Assembly (NCBI GenBank): GCA_964653555.1
Contig: CAZZFT010000003.1
Coordinates: forward strand, 1-64,000
Reading direction: 5' to 3'
Origin: JAHEJV01 sp964653555
Lineage (GTDB): Bacteria > Myxococcota_A > UBA9160 > SMWR01
DNA: 64,000 nt
Shown: in pieces, positions 7,762 to 16,082 of the stretch
Layout: each line of letters starts with the position of its first letter
How positions within the stretch are numbered: the stretch's first letter is position 1
The notes under the pieces: model-generated
Databases searched by the model: none
What the model was told of the DNA's origin: nothing
The model's input: only the letters and a program-made list of their open reading frames with translations
Program-made: the position numbers and the translations under genes

Positions 7762-9211
7762 GCTGGGCCTCCGCCCGCCGCGCGATCAGCCCCGCGCTCT
7801 GCTCGTCGAGCACGTTCACGATCTTCTTCGTGTTGCTCGACAGCGCCGTGTGCAGCAGCACCAGCGGGATCGCCACCAGCAGGCCCAGCATCGTGGTGAC
7901 CAGCGCCTCGGAGATGCCGCCCGCCATCATCCGCGGGTCGCCCGCCCCGAACAGCGTGATCGACTGGAAGGTCTTGATCATTCCGGTCACGGTGCCCAGC
8001 AGCCCCATCAGGGGCGCCACCACCGACACCACCTTGACCAGGCCGATGAAGCGCTCCAGGTGCGACGTCTCGCGCATCACCGCCTCGTCGAGCTTGAGCT
8101 CGAGCGTCTCCGGATCGACGCTCCGGTTCTCGTCGTAGACCCGCATCACGCGCCCGAGCGGGTTGTCCGCCCGCGCCTGGCTCGACTTCTGCTGGGCATC
8201 CACCTTCCGGCCCACCGCCCACAGCACGCCCATCCGCACCACGGCGATGAACGCCGCGATCACCCCCAGGACGATGATCGCGTACCCGATGTAGCCGCCC
8301 TCCGGGACCCGCTCGGTCAGGCTCCGCGTGTCGATCAGCACCGCCAGCAGCGAGCCCCGTCCCGGATCGATCGCCACCCGCGATACCCCCGAATCGGCGT
8401 CCTCGTAGTCCCGCAGCAGCGACAGGTACTGGGAGGCCGGCTGGCGGCTCAACTCCCGAAGCTTGCCCAGCTCGGGCTCGAACAGCAGGTACTCCCCGTC
8501 GGCGATCGCCGAGAACACTCCGACCCGGGTCACCTCCTTCGTCTCCTCGCCCCCCTGCACCGTCAGCACCGGCGCCGGGAACTTCACCACGCGACCCTGC
8601 TCGGTCATCTCGCGCTGGATCTCGAACCACAGGCGTCGCAGCGCATCGATCGACGGCAGCTCCTTCTTCTTGCCCAGCTCCGCCAGGAAGGCGTCCCGAT
8701 CCCCGGGCAGCTGCGCACTGGTGAGCGAGGTCTGGAAGTTGCCGCGCGTGGTCCCCGCCACCTGCCGCACCACGCCGAACAGCTCGCCCAGGCTGCCCAG
8801 CCGCTGGGTGAGAGCGGCCTCCCGCTCGGCCAGCGAGGTCTCGTTGGCCTGGAAGGTTCTCTCGAGCCGCTCCGACAGATCCTGGGCCCGCGACAGGTTC
8901 GTCTTCGCCTCCTCCAGGATCCGACGCTGGTCGTCGCGCGCTTCGACGAAGCGCTGCTCCCGCTCCTGGGCGCTCGCGCGCAGCTCGGTCCGGCTCTGGT
9001 CCAGCAGATCCAGCAGCTTCTGGAGATTCGCCGCCTCGGGCGGCTGCTCCGCCCGTTCGACCGCCGCGTCGGCGGCGCGCGCTTCGGGACTGTTCGGATC
9101 GACGGGCGGCGTCTCGGCGCGCTTCGTCTCCGACGGCGGCGCCTCCTCGGCCGCCGCCGCGACACCCAGGATGATCAGGACCCCACCGAGTGCAAGGATC
9201 CACCGCTTCAT
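7754..9211 (-). CDS. Long ExbB/TolQ-type protein with a periplasmic coiled-coil domain (TtpC-like)
   Basis: 485 residues. Signal-like N-terminus (MKRWILALGGVLIILGVAAA), then a long periplasmic part rich in Ala/Glu/Arg heptads (about residues 60-150, coiled coil). A membrane segment lies near 290-310 (YIGYAIIVLGVIAAFIAVVR), and a C-terminal TolQ/ExbB channel domain carries PLMGLLGTVTGMIKTFQSI near 400 and the helix TTMLGLLVAIPLVLLHT. This is the architecture of TtpC-like proteins required by some TonB2 systems. ATG 9211 overlaps the DUF3450 stop by 4 bp (ATGA), so translation is coupled. The same frame is open further upstream but overlaps the DUF3450 gene. Confidence 0.92.
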   Translation of the reverse strand: MKRWILALGGVLIILGVAAAAEEAPPSETKRAETPPVDPNSPEARAADAAVERAEQPPEAANLQKLLDLLDQSRTELRASAQEREQRFVEARDDQRRILEEAKTNLSRAQDLSERLERTFQANETSLAEREAALTQRLGSLGELFGVVRQVAGTTRGNFQTSLTSAQLPGDRDAFLAELGKKKELPSIDALRRLWFEIQREMTEQGRVVKFPAPVLTVQGGEETKEVTRVGVFSAIADGEYLLFEPELGKLRELSRQPASQYLSLLRDYEDADSGVSRVAIDPGRGSLLAVLIDTRSLTERVPEGGYIGYAIIVLGVIAAFIAVVRMGVLWAVGRKVDAQQKSSQARADNPLGRVMRVYDENRSVDPETLELKLDEAVMRETSHLERFIGLVKVVSVVAPLMGLLGTVTGMIKTFQSITLFGAGDPRMMAGGISEALVTTMLGLLVAIPLVLLHTALSSNTKKIVNVLDEQSAGLIARRAEAQRV

Positions 9212-9990
9212 CGCGCCGCTCCCTCGGCCGGCTCGGCCGGCGGCACCGGAATCTCGATCAGCTCGGGCGCCGACTGCTTGCGCGCCACCCGCAGTCCCTG
9301 CTTGATCGCCGACAGGTATTCCGAATCGAGCGGCTCCCACTTGCGATCCCGTTGGTTCCACGCGCCCGCCTCGGTCCCCTCGAGCGTCTCGTAGACCAGC
9401 GCCGTGCGACCGACGCGCAGAAAGTCGACCGTGCGCGGCTCCCCCGTCGTGTCGATCGTGCCCCGGTACGCCTCGATCGTGCGCCCGTACTCGCTCTCGA
9501 TCTCGTAGGCCTCCATGATCCGCCGGTACTTCTCCGAGTTCGTCACGTCCGCCCGCGCCATCATCTCCTTCAGGCCCTCCACCCGACGCGTCCGCTCTTC
9601 CATCAGGAACGGCACGTCCAGCGACACGAACGCCTCGAGGTACGAGATCATCTCCGTCATCAGCGGCGCCACCGCGCGCGACACCAGCTCGACGTCGTCC
9701 ACCTGATTCTGCAGCGACGCCATCTCCTTCTCCTGGCCCGCGATCAGCTCGCGCATCTGGCCGTTGTACACGTTGAGCGAGTCGAGCTGCTTCACCGTGC
9801 TGCGGTACTCGGTCAGCATCGACTCGGTGTCGTCGCTGATCTCGTCGATCCGCTTCTGGGAGGCGATCGCCTCCTGGTTGAGGGCCTTGCGCTCGTCCAG
9901 GGCGACCTGCAGGTCTGCGGCTCGCGCCTGCACGCCGAGTGCAGCGACGAACACCATCGCCGCGAGGAAGGACCTGCCATGGGGGTTCAT
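9208..9990 (-). CDS. DUF3450 family secreted coiled-coil protein
   Basis: 260 residues. Signal peptide (cleavage near VQARA-ADL), then helical, heptad-rich sequence through about residue 110, followed by the DUF3450 core (PFLMEERTRRVEGLKEMMA, then RIMEAYEIESEYGRTIEAYRG and DFLRVGRTALVYET). DUF3450 proteins are almost always encoded first in operons with a long ExbB, ExbB, ExbD, TonB and a TPR protein, exactly as here. Presumed to be a periplasmic partner of the long ExbB coiled coil. A promoter-like TTGACA/TAGAAG pair lies on this strand at 10173-10144. Confidence 0.9.
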   Translation of the reverse strand: MNPHGRSFLAAMVFVAALGVQARAADLQVALDERKALNQEAIASQKRIDEISDDTESMLTEYRSTVKQLDSLNVYNGQMRELIAGQEKEMASLQNQVDDVELVSRAVAPLMTEMISYLEAFVSLDVPFLMEERTRRVEGLKEMMARADVTNSEKYRRIMEAYEIESEYGRTIEAYRGTIDTTGEPRTVDFLRVGRTALVYETLEGTEAGAWNQRDRKWEPLDSEYLSAIKQGLRVARKQSAPELIEIPVPPAEPAEGAAR

Positions 9991-10143
9991 TCCGATCTCC
10001 TCACTCGTTCCTCGCCGGGGCCGCGGTCGGCGGCTCCGGCCCGACTCCGCTCTCGGCTCGACGCTCGCCCCTCGCGGGCGCCGGGGCCCGCCGGACCCCG
10101 GCGGGGGACGCGGAACCGGTCGTCTTACCGGCGTTTTCCGTAC

Positions 10144-10173
10144 CTTCTATCTCTCTTCTGATAGAAATGTCAA
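10144..10173 (-). promoter_or_regulatory. Promoter candidate for the DUF3450-TonB operon, overlapping a YTGA-N8-TCA element
   Basis: On the minus strand TTGACA (10173-10168) is followed after 18 nt by TAGAAG (10149-10144), or after 17 nt by ATAGAA. The -35 is part of the 16-bp element CTGATAGAAATGTCAA (10158-10173, plus strand), a member of the repeated catabolic-gene motif. The start codon is about 155 nt downstream. Confidence 0.5.
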
Positions 10174-10222
10174 GATGACCGACGGACACCTCCACATTCT
10201 ATCCCCCGGCGCGCCATTGTTC

Positions 10223-10253
10223 TTGACTAGATTGTCAGCAGTGGGGCTAGAAT
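10223..10253 (+). promoter_or_regulatory. Promoter/operator candidate upstream of the crotonase gene
   Basis: TTGACT (10223-10228) and TAGAAT (10248-10253) lie 19 nt apart, a little wide for a sigma70 promoter, and 30 nt before the GTG at 10284. The -35 is the left end of TTGACTAGATTGTCAG (10223-10238), another YTGA-N8-TCAG element. Confidence 0.45.
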
Positions 10254-10283
10254 GCGATGCGCCGCAACAAAAGGAGACCCCGG

Positions 10284-11129
10284 GTGAAGACTTACGAAAC
10301 GATCGCTCTCGAGCAGGAGGGCCCCGTCCTCTGGATCAATCTCGACCGGCCCGATCGACGCAACGCCATGAACTGGCAGATGCACGAGGACCTGGAGAAC
10401 GCCCTCCAGGACGCGGAGGAGGACGATGGCACGCGCGTCATCATCCTTGCGGGGAAAGGTCCCTGCTTCTGCGCCGGCCACGACCTCTACGAGGTGGCGA
10501 ACGACTACTTGTCGGGAAGCTTCGTGATGCGACCGCTCCGCCGCTTCCGGCATGTGGTCCCGCACGAGGTGATCCGCCAGATCTCCAAGCCCGTGATCGC
10601 CGCGGTGCACGGCTTCGTCGGGCCGATGGGCGTAATACTCTCGATCTCGACCGACCTGGTCATCGCCGAGGAGGGAACCGTCTTCAGCTTCGAGCAGATG
10701 CGCGCAGGCGGCGCGGGCTGCTACCCGCTGATCCCGCTGATCATCGGCGAGAAGAAGACCAAGGAATGGCACCTGCTCGGCAAGGCCTTCACCGCCGCCG
10801 ATCTGGAGCGCTTCGGCCTGATCAACAAGGTCGTGGGCAAGGGTGAGGCGCGGAAGGCGGCGAAGGAGTGGGCGGACGAGATCGCCGCCAACCCGCCCCA
10901 GAACGTGGCCGCGAACAAGGCCGCGATCAACATGGTGATGAACGTGCTGGGCGCCGACACTCTCCATGACATCAGTCACATCTACGGATCGCTCGGACAC
11001 GGCACGGAGTTCGACAAGAGCTTCTTCGAGCTCGCCCAGAAGAAGGGCCTGAAGAGCGCGCTCGAGATGCGCGACAAGGCGCACGGCGGCCGCGAAGTCT
11101 CGGGCTTCCGCGCTGGCGAGAAGCGCTAG
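10284..11129 (+). CDS. Divergent enoyl-CoA hydratase/isomerase (crotonase) family protein, paralogue A
   Basis: 281 residues. Crotonase fold: LDRPDRRNAMNWQM (CoA-binding Arg/Asn-Ala-Met), then FCAGHDLYEV (oxyanion Ala-Gly-His-Asp-Leu), then VHGFVGPMGVILSISTDL. The residue aligned with the first catalytic Glu of rat hydratase (Glu144) is Ile, while the second acidic position is kept in VFSFEQM. The block GAGCYPLIPLIIGEKKTKEW differs from ordinary hydratases. It shares long identical runs with the gene at 34395-35267. Start GTG 10284, preceded by AAGGAGA at 7 nt; an ATG 27 bp upstream has no ribosome-binding site. Reaction not predictable; a standard hydration is unlikely with one Glu missing. 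Confidence 0.88.
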   Translation: MKTYETIALEQEGPVLWINLDRPDRRNAMNWQMHEDLENALQDAEEDDGTRVIILAGKGPCFCAGHDLYEVANDYLSGSFVMRPLRRFRHVVPHEVIRQISKPVIAAVHGFVGPMGVILSISTDLVIAEEGTVFSFEQMRAGGAGCYPLIPLIIGEKKTKEWHLLGKAFTAADLERFGLINKVVGKGEARKAAKEWADEIAANPPQNVAANKAAINMVMNVLGADTLHDISHIYGSLGHGTEFDKSFFELAQKKGLKSALEMRDKAHGGREVSGFRAGEKR

Positions 11130-11150
11130 GTCGAGAGTCGAAACACCCGC

Positions 11151-11188
11151 CGGTCCGCGGTGCCCGCTCGAGCGGGCGCCGCGGACCG
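11151..11188 (+). repeat. 38-bp near-perfect inverted repeat between crotonase and CoA-transferase genes
   Basis: Two 19-base arms starting CGGTCCGCGG and ending GCGGACCG match except for one T/C difference, which is a G-U pair in RNA. The centre is CTCGAG. Starts 22 bp after the crotonase stop and ends 31 bp before the CaiB start. No T-run follows, so it is more likely an mRNA-processing or attenuating hairpin than a classic terminator. Confidence 0.75.
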
Positions 11189-11219
11189 CGACCTCCGGCA
11201 GCTCACCATCGAGGCACCC

Positions 11220-12416
11220 ATGGAAGGCCCTCTCGAAGACGTCGTGGTGATCGACCTCACCGCCCACCTGGCGGGTCCCTTCGCCACCCGCATCCTGGCG
11301 GACCTCGGGGCCCAGGTGATCAAGATCGAGCCGCGCACCGGCCGTCCCGCTCCGCCGATGGCCGGGAAGGGTCCGGTGCCGCTGTTCGCCGCGGCGAACC
11401 GCGGCAAGCAGAGCGTGTCGCTGGACCTGAAGCATCCCGAAGGGCGCGCCATCCTCTTCGATCTGCTGCGCACGGGCCAGGTGCTGATCGAGAACTTCCG
11501 TCCCGGGGTGACCGAGCGGCTGGGGGTGCACTACGAAGCCGTCCACAAGGAGTGTCCGGAGATCGTGTACTGCACGATCACCGGCTTCGGGTCCACCGGC
11601 CCGCTGGCCAGCAAGCCGGCCTTCGACGCGGTGATCCAGGCGATGAGCGGCGCCATGTTCTCCACCGGTGAGCCCGATCGGCCTCCTGCCCTGATGACCG
11701 CTCAGATGGGCGACCTGGCCTCCGCCTGCATGGCGGCGCCGGCGATCCTGGCGGCCCTGCATAGACGCGAGCGCACCGGCCGCGGTTCCCACGTGGACAT
11801 CAGCATGCTCGAGTCGCTGATGTACCTGCTGCCGAGCCAGACCCAGGGCTATCTCCAGTGGGGTCACCTCCCGATGCGGAGCGGATCGAGCTACGGCTTC
11901 GGCGCCATCGTCGGCGCCTTCGAGGCCTCCGACGGGAAGTTCATCCAGGTCCTGTGCCCCTACCCCCACTTCCAGGAGCGGCTCGCCGCCGCCGCCGCCA
12001 CCGCGGAGGGCTGCGGAGCGCTCACGACGGACCCGCGCTTCCAGACCGCCGACGGACGCCGCGAGCACAGCGAGGAGTTCCTGGGGCTGGTGGCCCGGGC
12101 GATCCGGACGCGTCCCCAGGAGGAGTGGCTCGCCATCCTCACCGAGGCCGACGTCCCTTCGGCCCCCATCTACGACATCGCCCAGGCGCTGGCGATCCCG
12201 CAGCACGCGCACCGCGGCTTCCTGGGCGAGATGGAGCTCCCCGAGATCGGCCCCCAGAAGACGGTGGGCAGCCCGTTCCAGATCTCCGACTACGCCCAGC
12301 CCGAACGGCTCGAGCCGCCGCCCGAGTTCGCCGAGCACACCGAGCAGGTGCTGCGCGATCGGCTCGGCTATCCGCCCGACCGCATCGCCGCCCTACGGGC
12401 CGCGGAGGTCATCTAG
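11220..12416 (+). CDS. CaiB/BaiF (class III) CoA-transferase
   Basis: 398 residues, typical length. Transfers CoA between acyl-CoA and a free carboxylic acid. Seen: VVVIDLTAHLAGPFATRILADLGAQVIKIE (start of the family, quoted in parts: LAGPFATRILADLGA, VIKIE), the loop NRGKQSVSLDLKHPEG (about 61-76), ENFRPGV, and the catalytic Asp of QMGDLASACMAA near residue 163. The C-terminal part carries PSAPIYDIAQ and GPQKTVGSPFQIS. Start chosen at ATG 11220, six bases after GAGG; the frame extends 60 bp upstream into the hairpin. It ends in GGAGG-TCATCTAG, overlapping the open frame of the MFS transporter. Probably activates a substrate for the neighbouring crotonase. Confidence 0.93.
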   Translation: MEGPLEDVVVIDLTAHLAGPFATRILADLGAQVIKIEPRTGRPAPPMAGKGPVPLFAAANRGKQSVSLDLKHPEGRAILFDLLRTGQVLIENFRPGVTERLGVHYEAVHKECPEIVYCTITGFGSTGPLASKPAFDAVIQAMSGAMFSTGEPDRPPALMTAQMGDLASACMAAPAILAALHRRERTGRGSHVDISMLESLMYLLPSQTQGYLQWGHLPMRSGSSYGFGAIVGAFEASDGKFIQVLCPYPHFQERLAAAAATAEGCGALTTDPRFQTADGRREHSEEFLGLVARAIRTRPQEEWLAILTEADVPSAPIYDIAQALAIPQHAHRGFLGEMELPEIGPQKTVGSPFQISDYAQPERLEPPPEFAEHTEQVLRDRLGYPPDRIAALRAAEVI

Positions 12417-13669
12417 CCGCGCGGGCCCGCTGGTACTACGGCTGGAACGTCCTGGGCGCAGCTTTCCTGGCTCAGGGCGTCGTCGTGGGCGCCGCGAACT
12501 ACGGCTACTCGATCTTCATCGTTCCCCTCGGCGATGCCCTCGGCGCGTCGCGCTTCGAGGTGGTGCTCGTCCCCTCGGTGATGCGCATCGCGACCGGCCT
12601 GCTGTCGCCCTTCGTCGGCCGCGCCCTCGACCGCGGTCCGATCCGCGCCTGGATGGTGGGCGGCTCGCTCCTGCTCGCCGCGGGCTTCGCTCTCGCCTCG
12701 GCCGCGACGGCGATCTGGCAGGTGTGCGTCCTGTACGCGTCGCTGATCGCCGTCGGCACGATCGCCGCCGGGCCGATCGCCGCGTCGACGGTGGTGGCGA
12801 AGTGGTTCGTGCGCGCGCGGGGGCGCGCCCTGGGCATCGCGGCCGTCGGCACCTCGCTCGGAGGCGTGCTGCTGCCGCCCGCGATCGCGGCCGGGATCGC
12901 CCACCTCGGCTGGAGCTCGACCTATCTCGCGATGGCCGCGCTCGTCCCGCTCGCGATCGCCCCGGTGGTGTGGCTCGTGATTCGCGACCGGCCCGAGGAT
13001 CTGGGGCTCGCTCCCGACGGAGACCCGGACCCGATCGCCTCCCCGGCCCCGGCCTCGCCGGCTGCCGCCCCGCCCGCCCTGCTGGGCTCGGGCCACTTCC
13101 TGCGCCAGCGCAACTTCTGGACGATCGTCGCGGCCTACGGTCTCTCCTCGATCGGTTTCGGCGGCGTGCTCTACAACCTGGTTCCCTTCGCCATCGACCG
13201 TGGCTTCGAGGCGGCCGCCGCCGCGTTCCTCCTGTCGGTGCTCACCGCCGCGGGCGTCGTCGGCAAGATCTCCGTCGGGATGGCCGCGGACCGCCTGCGC
13301 CCGACCCACGCCTTCGGGATCGCGATGGCAGCCTCGGCGGCGGGGGTGGCGGGAATGGTCGCCGCCGGGAGCTATGCGGCGTTGGGGGTGTCCGTGGCCG
13401 CGCTCGGCTTCGGCACCGGCGGCCTGTACCCGCTGCTCGGCGTGCTGATCGGCAGCGCCTTCGGAAGGGAGTCCTTCGGACGGGTGATGGGACTGATGAG
13501 CCCCTTCACGATGGCGCTCAGCCTGCCGGCGGCGCCCCTGGCGGGCTGGGTCTTCGACCACACGGGAAGCTACGACCCGGTGTTCCGGGTTTTCCCCTTC
13601 GTCTTCGCCCTGGCGGGCGTCGTGGTGCTCGCCGTGCGCGCCCCGGCGCCCGCTCGCACCGGGGCCTGA
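12413..13669 (+). CDS. MFS transporter, monocarboxylate/OFA-like (no canonical start codon at the conserved N-terminus)
   Basis: About 418 residues with 12 predicted membrane helices. It starts RARWYYGWNVLGAAF, the WYYGW signature seen at the N-terminus of OFA/monocarboxylate-type MFS carriers, and has RDRPEDLGLAPDG after helix 6 (about residue 200), typical of this group. No ATG, GTG or TTG occurs in frame before TM1; the first is GTG 12485, which would remove half of TM1. A GGAGG at 12404-12408, inside the end of the CaiB gene, would suit a start near 12414-12420. Either a non-standard start is used or a base is wrong here. Likely imports or exports an organic acid linked to the CoA-transferase. 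Confidence 0.82.
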   Translation, partial: LAARARWYYGWNVLGAAFLAQGVVVGAANYGYSIFIVPLGDALGASRFEVVLVPSVMRIATGLLSPFVGRALDRGPIRAWMVGGSLLLAAGFALASAATAIWQVCVLYASLIAVGTIAAGPIAASTVVAKWFVRARGRALGIAAVGTSLGGVLLPPAIAAGIAHLGWSSTYLAMAALVPLAIAPVVWLVIRDRPEDLGLAPDGDPDPIASPAPASPAAAPPALLGSGHFLRQRNFWTIVAAYGLSSIGFGGVLYNLVPFAIDRGFEAAAAAFLLSVLTAAGVVGKISVGMAADRLRPTHAFGIAMAASAAGVAGMVAAGSYAALGVSVAALGFGTGGLYPLLGVLIGSAFGRESFGRVMGLMSPFTMALSLPAAPLAGWVFDHTGSYDPVFRVFPFVFALAGVVVLAVRAPAPARTGA

Positions 13670-13683
13670 TCCACGCCCGACGC

Positions 13684-14439
13684 TCAGCGCAGGTAGGAGA
13701 AGCCGCCGTTCACCGCGAGGGTCTCGCCGGTGATGTAGCCCGAGTCGGGTCCGCACAGGAAGACGACGGCGCGGCCGATGTCGGCCTCGGGCTCTCCCAG
13801 GCGGCCCAGGGGCAGGCGCTTCTGCGACTGGCGGAACGCCTCGGGGTTGGCCTCGGCCTGCTTGCGCAGCATCGGATTCCAGGCCGCCGGCAGGATCGCG
13901 TTCACGCGGATCCCGTCGCCGGCCCACTCCACGGCGGCCGCCCGGGTGAGGGAGAGCACCGCCGCCTTCACCGCCGCGTAGCCGCCCAGCCCGCGCGGCT
14001 CGGGCGTCGAGCTCGCGCTCGAGCCCACGTTCACCACCACGCCGCCGCCGCGCAGGTGGGGATGGCAGCGCTTCATGAAGCGCAGCACGGCCAGGGGCCC
14101 CGTCTCCCAGCCCAGCGCGAGCGCCTCGTCCTCGAGCTCGAGGAGGGGGCCGAGCGGGTAGCTGGCGGCGTTGTTGATCAGCACGTCCAGACGCCCGAGA
14201 CGCTCGACGGTCTGCCGGACGCAGGCGTCGATCTGGGCGGGGTCGGTGACGTCGCACACGATCGCCTCGGCGCGGCGTCCGCGGCGCTCGATCTCCTTGC
14301 AGCTCTCCTCCAGCGTCGACGCCGTGCGTCCGGCCACCGCCACGTCGGCACCCTCGGCGGCGAGCGCCCAGGCGATGCCCTGCCCGATGCCCTGGCCGCC
14401 CCCGGTGACCAGGGCCACCCGTCCTTCCTGGGTTCCCAT
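13684..14439 (-). CDS. SDR-family oxidoreductase
   Basis: 251 residues, classical short-chain dehydrogenase length. NAD(P)-binding TGGGQGIGQG (about 12-21), NNAA near 88, catalytic YAAVK near 154-158 with upstream Ser run VGSSASS, and C-terminal GYITGETLAVNGGF. Start ATG 14439, preceded by AGGAGG at 8 nt; an ATG 33 bp upstream would add an acidic tail of no known function. Downstream of the next SDR gene by 29 bp, convergent with the MFS gene. Substrate unknown; the setting suggests a hydroxyacyl or alcohol step in catabolism. Confidence 0.92.
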   Translation of the reverse strand: MGTQEGRVALVTGGGQGIGQGIAWALAAEGADVAVAGRTASTLEESCKEIERRGRRAEAIVCDVTDPAQIDACVRQTVERLGRLDVLINNAASYPLGPLLELEDEALALGWETGPLAVLRFMKRCHPHLRGGGVVVNVGSSASSTPEPRGLGGYAAVKAAVLSLTRAAAVEWAGDGIRVNAILPAAWNPMLRKQAEANPEAFRQSQKRLPLGRLGEPEADIGRAVVFLCGPDSGYITGETLAVNGGFSYLR

Positions 14440-14468
14440 GTGCGCTTCCTCCTCGTCGATTGATGTGT

Positions 14469-15314
14469 TCATTTCGCAGCCGGATCGGGCCGGTACACTC
14501 GAATCGGTCGGAACTTCTTGAACAGCTCGGGCTGCTGGGACCAGGGACGGCCCGCGGTCAGCCCCCCGTCTACGACGAAGTTCTGGGCGGTGACGTAGGT
14601 GGCGGCGTCGCTGGCGAGCCACAGGGCGAGGCGCCCGATGTCCTCGGGCTCGCCGGCGCGCTCGATCGGCTGGGACGCCGCCATCTGCCGCTTCGCCACC
14701 TCGGCCGGATCCTCTCCCGACTCCGAGCGGCCGACGGTGGAGAGGGCGAGGGGGGTCGCGATGAAGCCCGGCGAGATCGAGTTCACGCGCACCCCGCGCG
14801 GGCCCAGCTCGAGCGCGACGGAGCGGGTGAGCTGGACGACCGCCGCCTTCGCCGCCGCGTAGGCGTGAGAGGAGTAGCCTCCCGCCAGGGCAGCGACGCT
14901 GGCCGTGTTGACGATCGCCCCGCCCTGGCGACACAAGAGCGGCGCCGCGTGCTTCATCCCCAGGAACACACCCCGCACCAGCACGGCGAAGGTGAGATCG
15001 AACTCCTCCACGGGCGTCTCGTGGATCGGACCGAAGACGCCCCCGAAGCCCGCATTGTTGAAGATGCAGTCGAGCCTTCCCCACTCGCTCTCGGCCCGGG
15101 CCACCAGGGCCTTCACGTCCTGCTCCCGGCTCACCTCGGTGCGCTGGAAGCGCGCCGCGCTGCCCAGCTCGCGCGCGACGCTCTCGCCCCGCTCCTGCTG
15201 CATGTCGCCGATCAGCACCCGGGCGCCGGCCTCGACGAACAGCCGGGCGGTGCCCTCGCCGATCCCGCTCGCCCCGCCCGTGATGATCGCGACGCGTCCG
15301 TCCAGCTCTGCCAT
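14469..15314 (-). CDS. SDR-family oxidoreductase
   Basis: 281 residues. TGGASGIGEG (about 12-21), NNAGFGG near 89, SVAALAGGYSSHAYAAAK with catalytic Tyr/Lys (YAAAK), and a C-terminal extension of about 25 residues (WSQQPELFKKFRPIRV) beyond the usual end VVDGGLTAG. Such tails are seen in SDRs of lipid and steroid pathways but give no specificity. 24 bp from the metallophosphoesterase gene upstream. Only about 35-40% similar to its neighbour SDR by eye. Confidence 0.92.
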   Translation of the reverse strand: MAELDGRVAIITGGASGIGEGTARLFVEAGARVLIGDMQQERGESVARELGSAARFQRTEVSREQDVKALVARAESEWGRLDCIFNNAGFGGVFGPIHETPVEEFDLTFAVLVRGVFLGMKHAAPLLCRQGGAIVNTASVAALAGGYSSHAYAAAKAAVVQLTRSVALELGPRGVRVNSISPGFIATPLALSTVGRSESGEDPAEVAKRQMAASQPIERAGEPEDIGRLALWLASDAATYVTAQNFVVDGGLTAGRPWSQQPELFKKFRPIRVYRPDPAAK

Positions 15315-15338
15315 GTAGCCTCCCTGGGCCGCGCCGCG

Positions 15339-16082
15339 TCACTCCAGCGCGTCGACCTGCCGCACCGCGGTGCCCTCGGCCAGCAGATCGACCAGGGCGA
15401 AGGATCCCGAGCGGATCGGCGAGCTGGCGTAGTAGGCGTGGACGTCCTCGCCGCCGACGCGACGGTGCTCGTCGAGGTGACCCAGGGCGACGTAGTGGGC
15501 GCCGAGCGCCGTCAGCTCGTGGTCCTCGATCTGGTAGGAGAAACGGCGGTGGTAGGCGGAGGTCACGTGGATGCCGTGCGCCATCGCGATCCGCCAGTGG
15601 GGCCGCTCACCGTCCGCCGGCCAGTCGGGTGCGGCCGCGGCCGGCCGGAAGTCCTCGAAGTGCGTGTGCGCCTGTCCCCAGACCGACAGGCCCGCCCCGT
15701 CGAGCGCGACCAGCTCGCCCTCGGCCTCCGCGATCACCCGCACGTTGGCCGGGAAGAGATGGGCGCAGCGCACCCAGGGGCTGCTCGCCATGTAGGGGTC
15801 GTGGTTCCCGGGCAGGATCACCACCGGGACCCCGATCCGCTCCAGCGCCTGCGCGGCCCGGGCCACCACCGCTTCGCGCACCTTGGGATGGTCGAAGAAG
15901 TCGCCCGCGATCAGCACCGCGTCCACCTGATCGCGCCGGGCCACGACGGCGAGCGCCTCCAGGGCGTCCAGGGGCTTCGGTCCGGGCGTGGGCAGATCGC
16001 ACCCGACGTGCAGATCCGAGGTGTGCAGCAGCCGCACGCGGTGACCGGGCCGGGGGGAGCGGGAGACGGGGGCGGCGCTCAC
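15339..16082 (-). CDS. SbcD-like metallophosphoesterase
   Basis: 247 residues. Calcineurin-like two-metal phosphoesterase: DLHVG (metal 1), GDFFDHP (about 62-68), GNHDPY (about 102-107), and the C-terminal histidines HGIHVTS and GHLDEHR, in the order of the SbcD/YhaO nuclease group, but only the catalytic domain is present. Start GTG 16082, overlapping the stop of the acyl-CoA synthetase (GTGA), so it is translationally coupled to a catabolic gene. No SbcC-like ATPase is nearby. Could be a phosphodiesterase acting on a nucleotide or CoA-related compound rather than a DNA repair nuclease; this is inference. Confidence 0.88.
   Translation of the reverse strand: MSAAPVSRSPRPGHRVRLLHTSDLHVGCDLPTPGPKPLDALEALAVVARRDQVDAVLIAGDFFDHPKVREAVVARAAQALERIGVPVVILPGNHDPYMASSPWVRCAHLFPANVRVIAEAEGELVALDGAGLSVWGQAHTHFEDFRPAAAAPDWPADGERPHWRIAMAHGIHVTSAYHRRFSYQIEDHELTALGAHYVALGHLDEHRRVGGEDVHAYYASSPIRSGSFALVDLLAEGTAVRQVDALE

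Noticed and set aside
11151..11188. Rho-independent terminator
   Set aside because: Strong palindrome but no run of T on either side.
14440..14472. N-terminal extension of the SDR at 13684 (start ATG 14472)
   Set aside because: AGGAGG is correctly spaced before ATG 14439 and SDRs normally start a few residues before the nucleotide motif.
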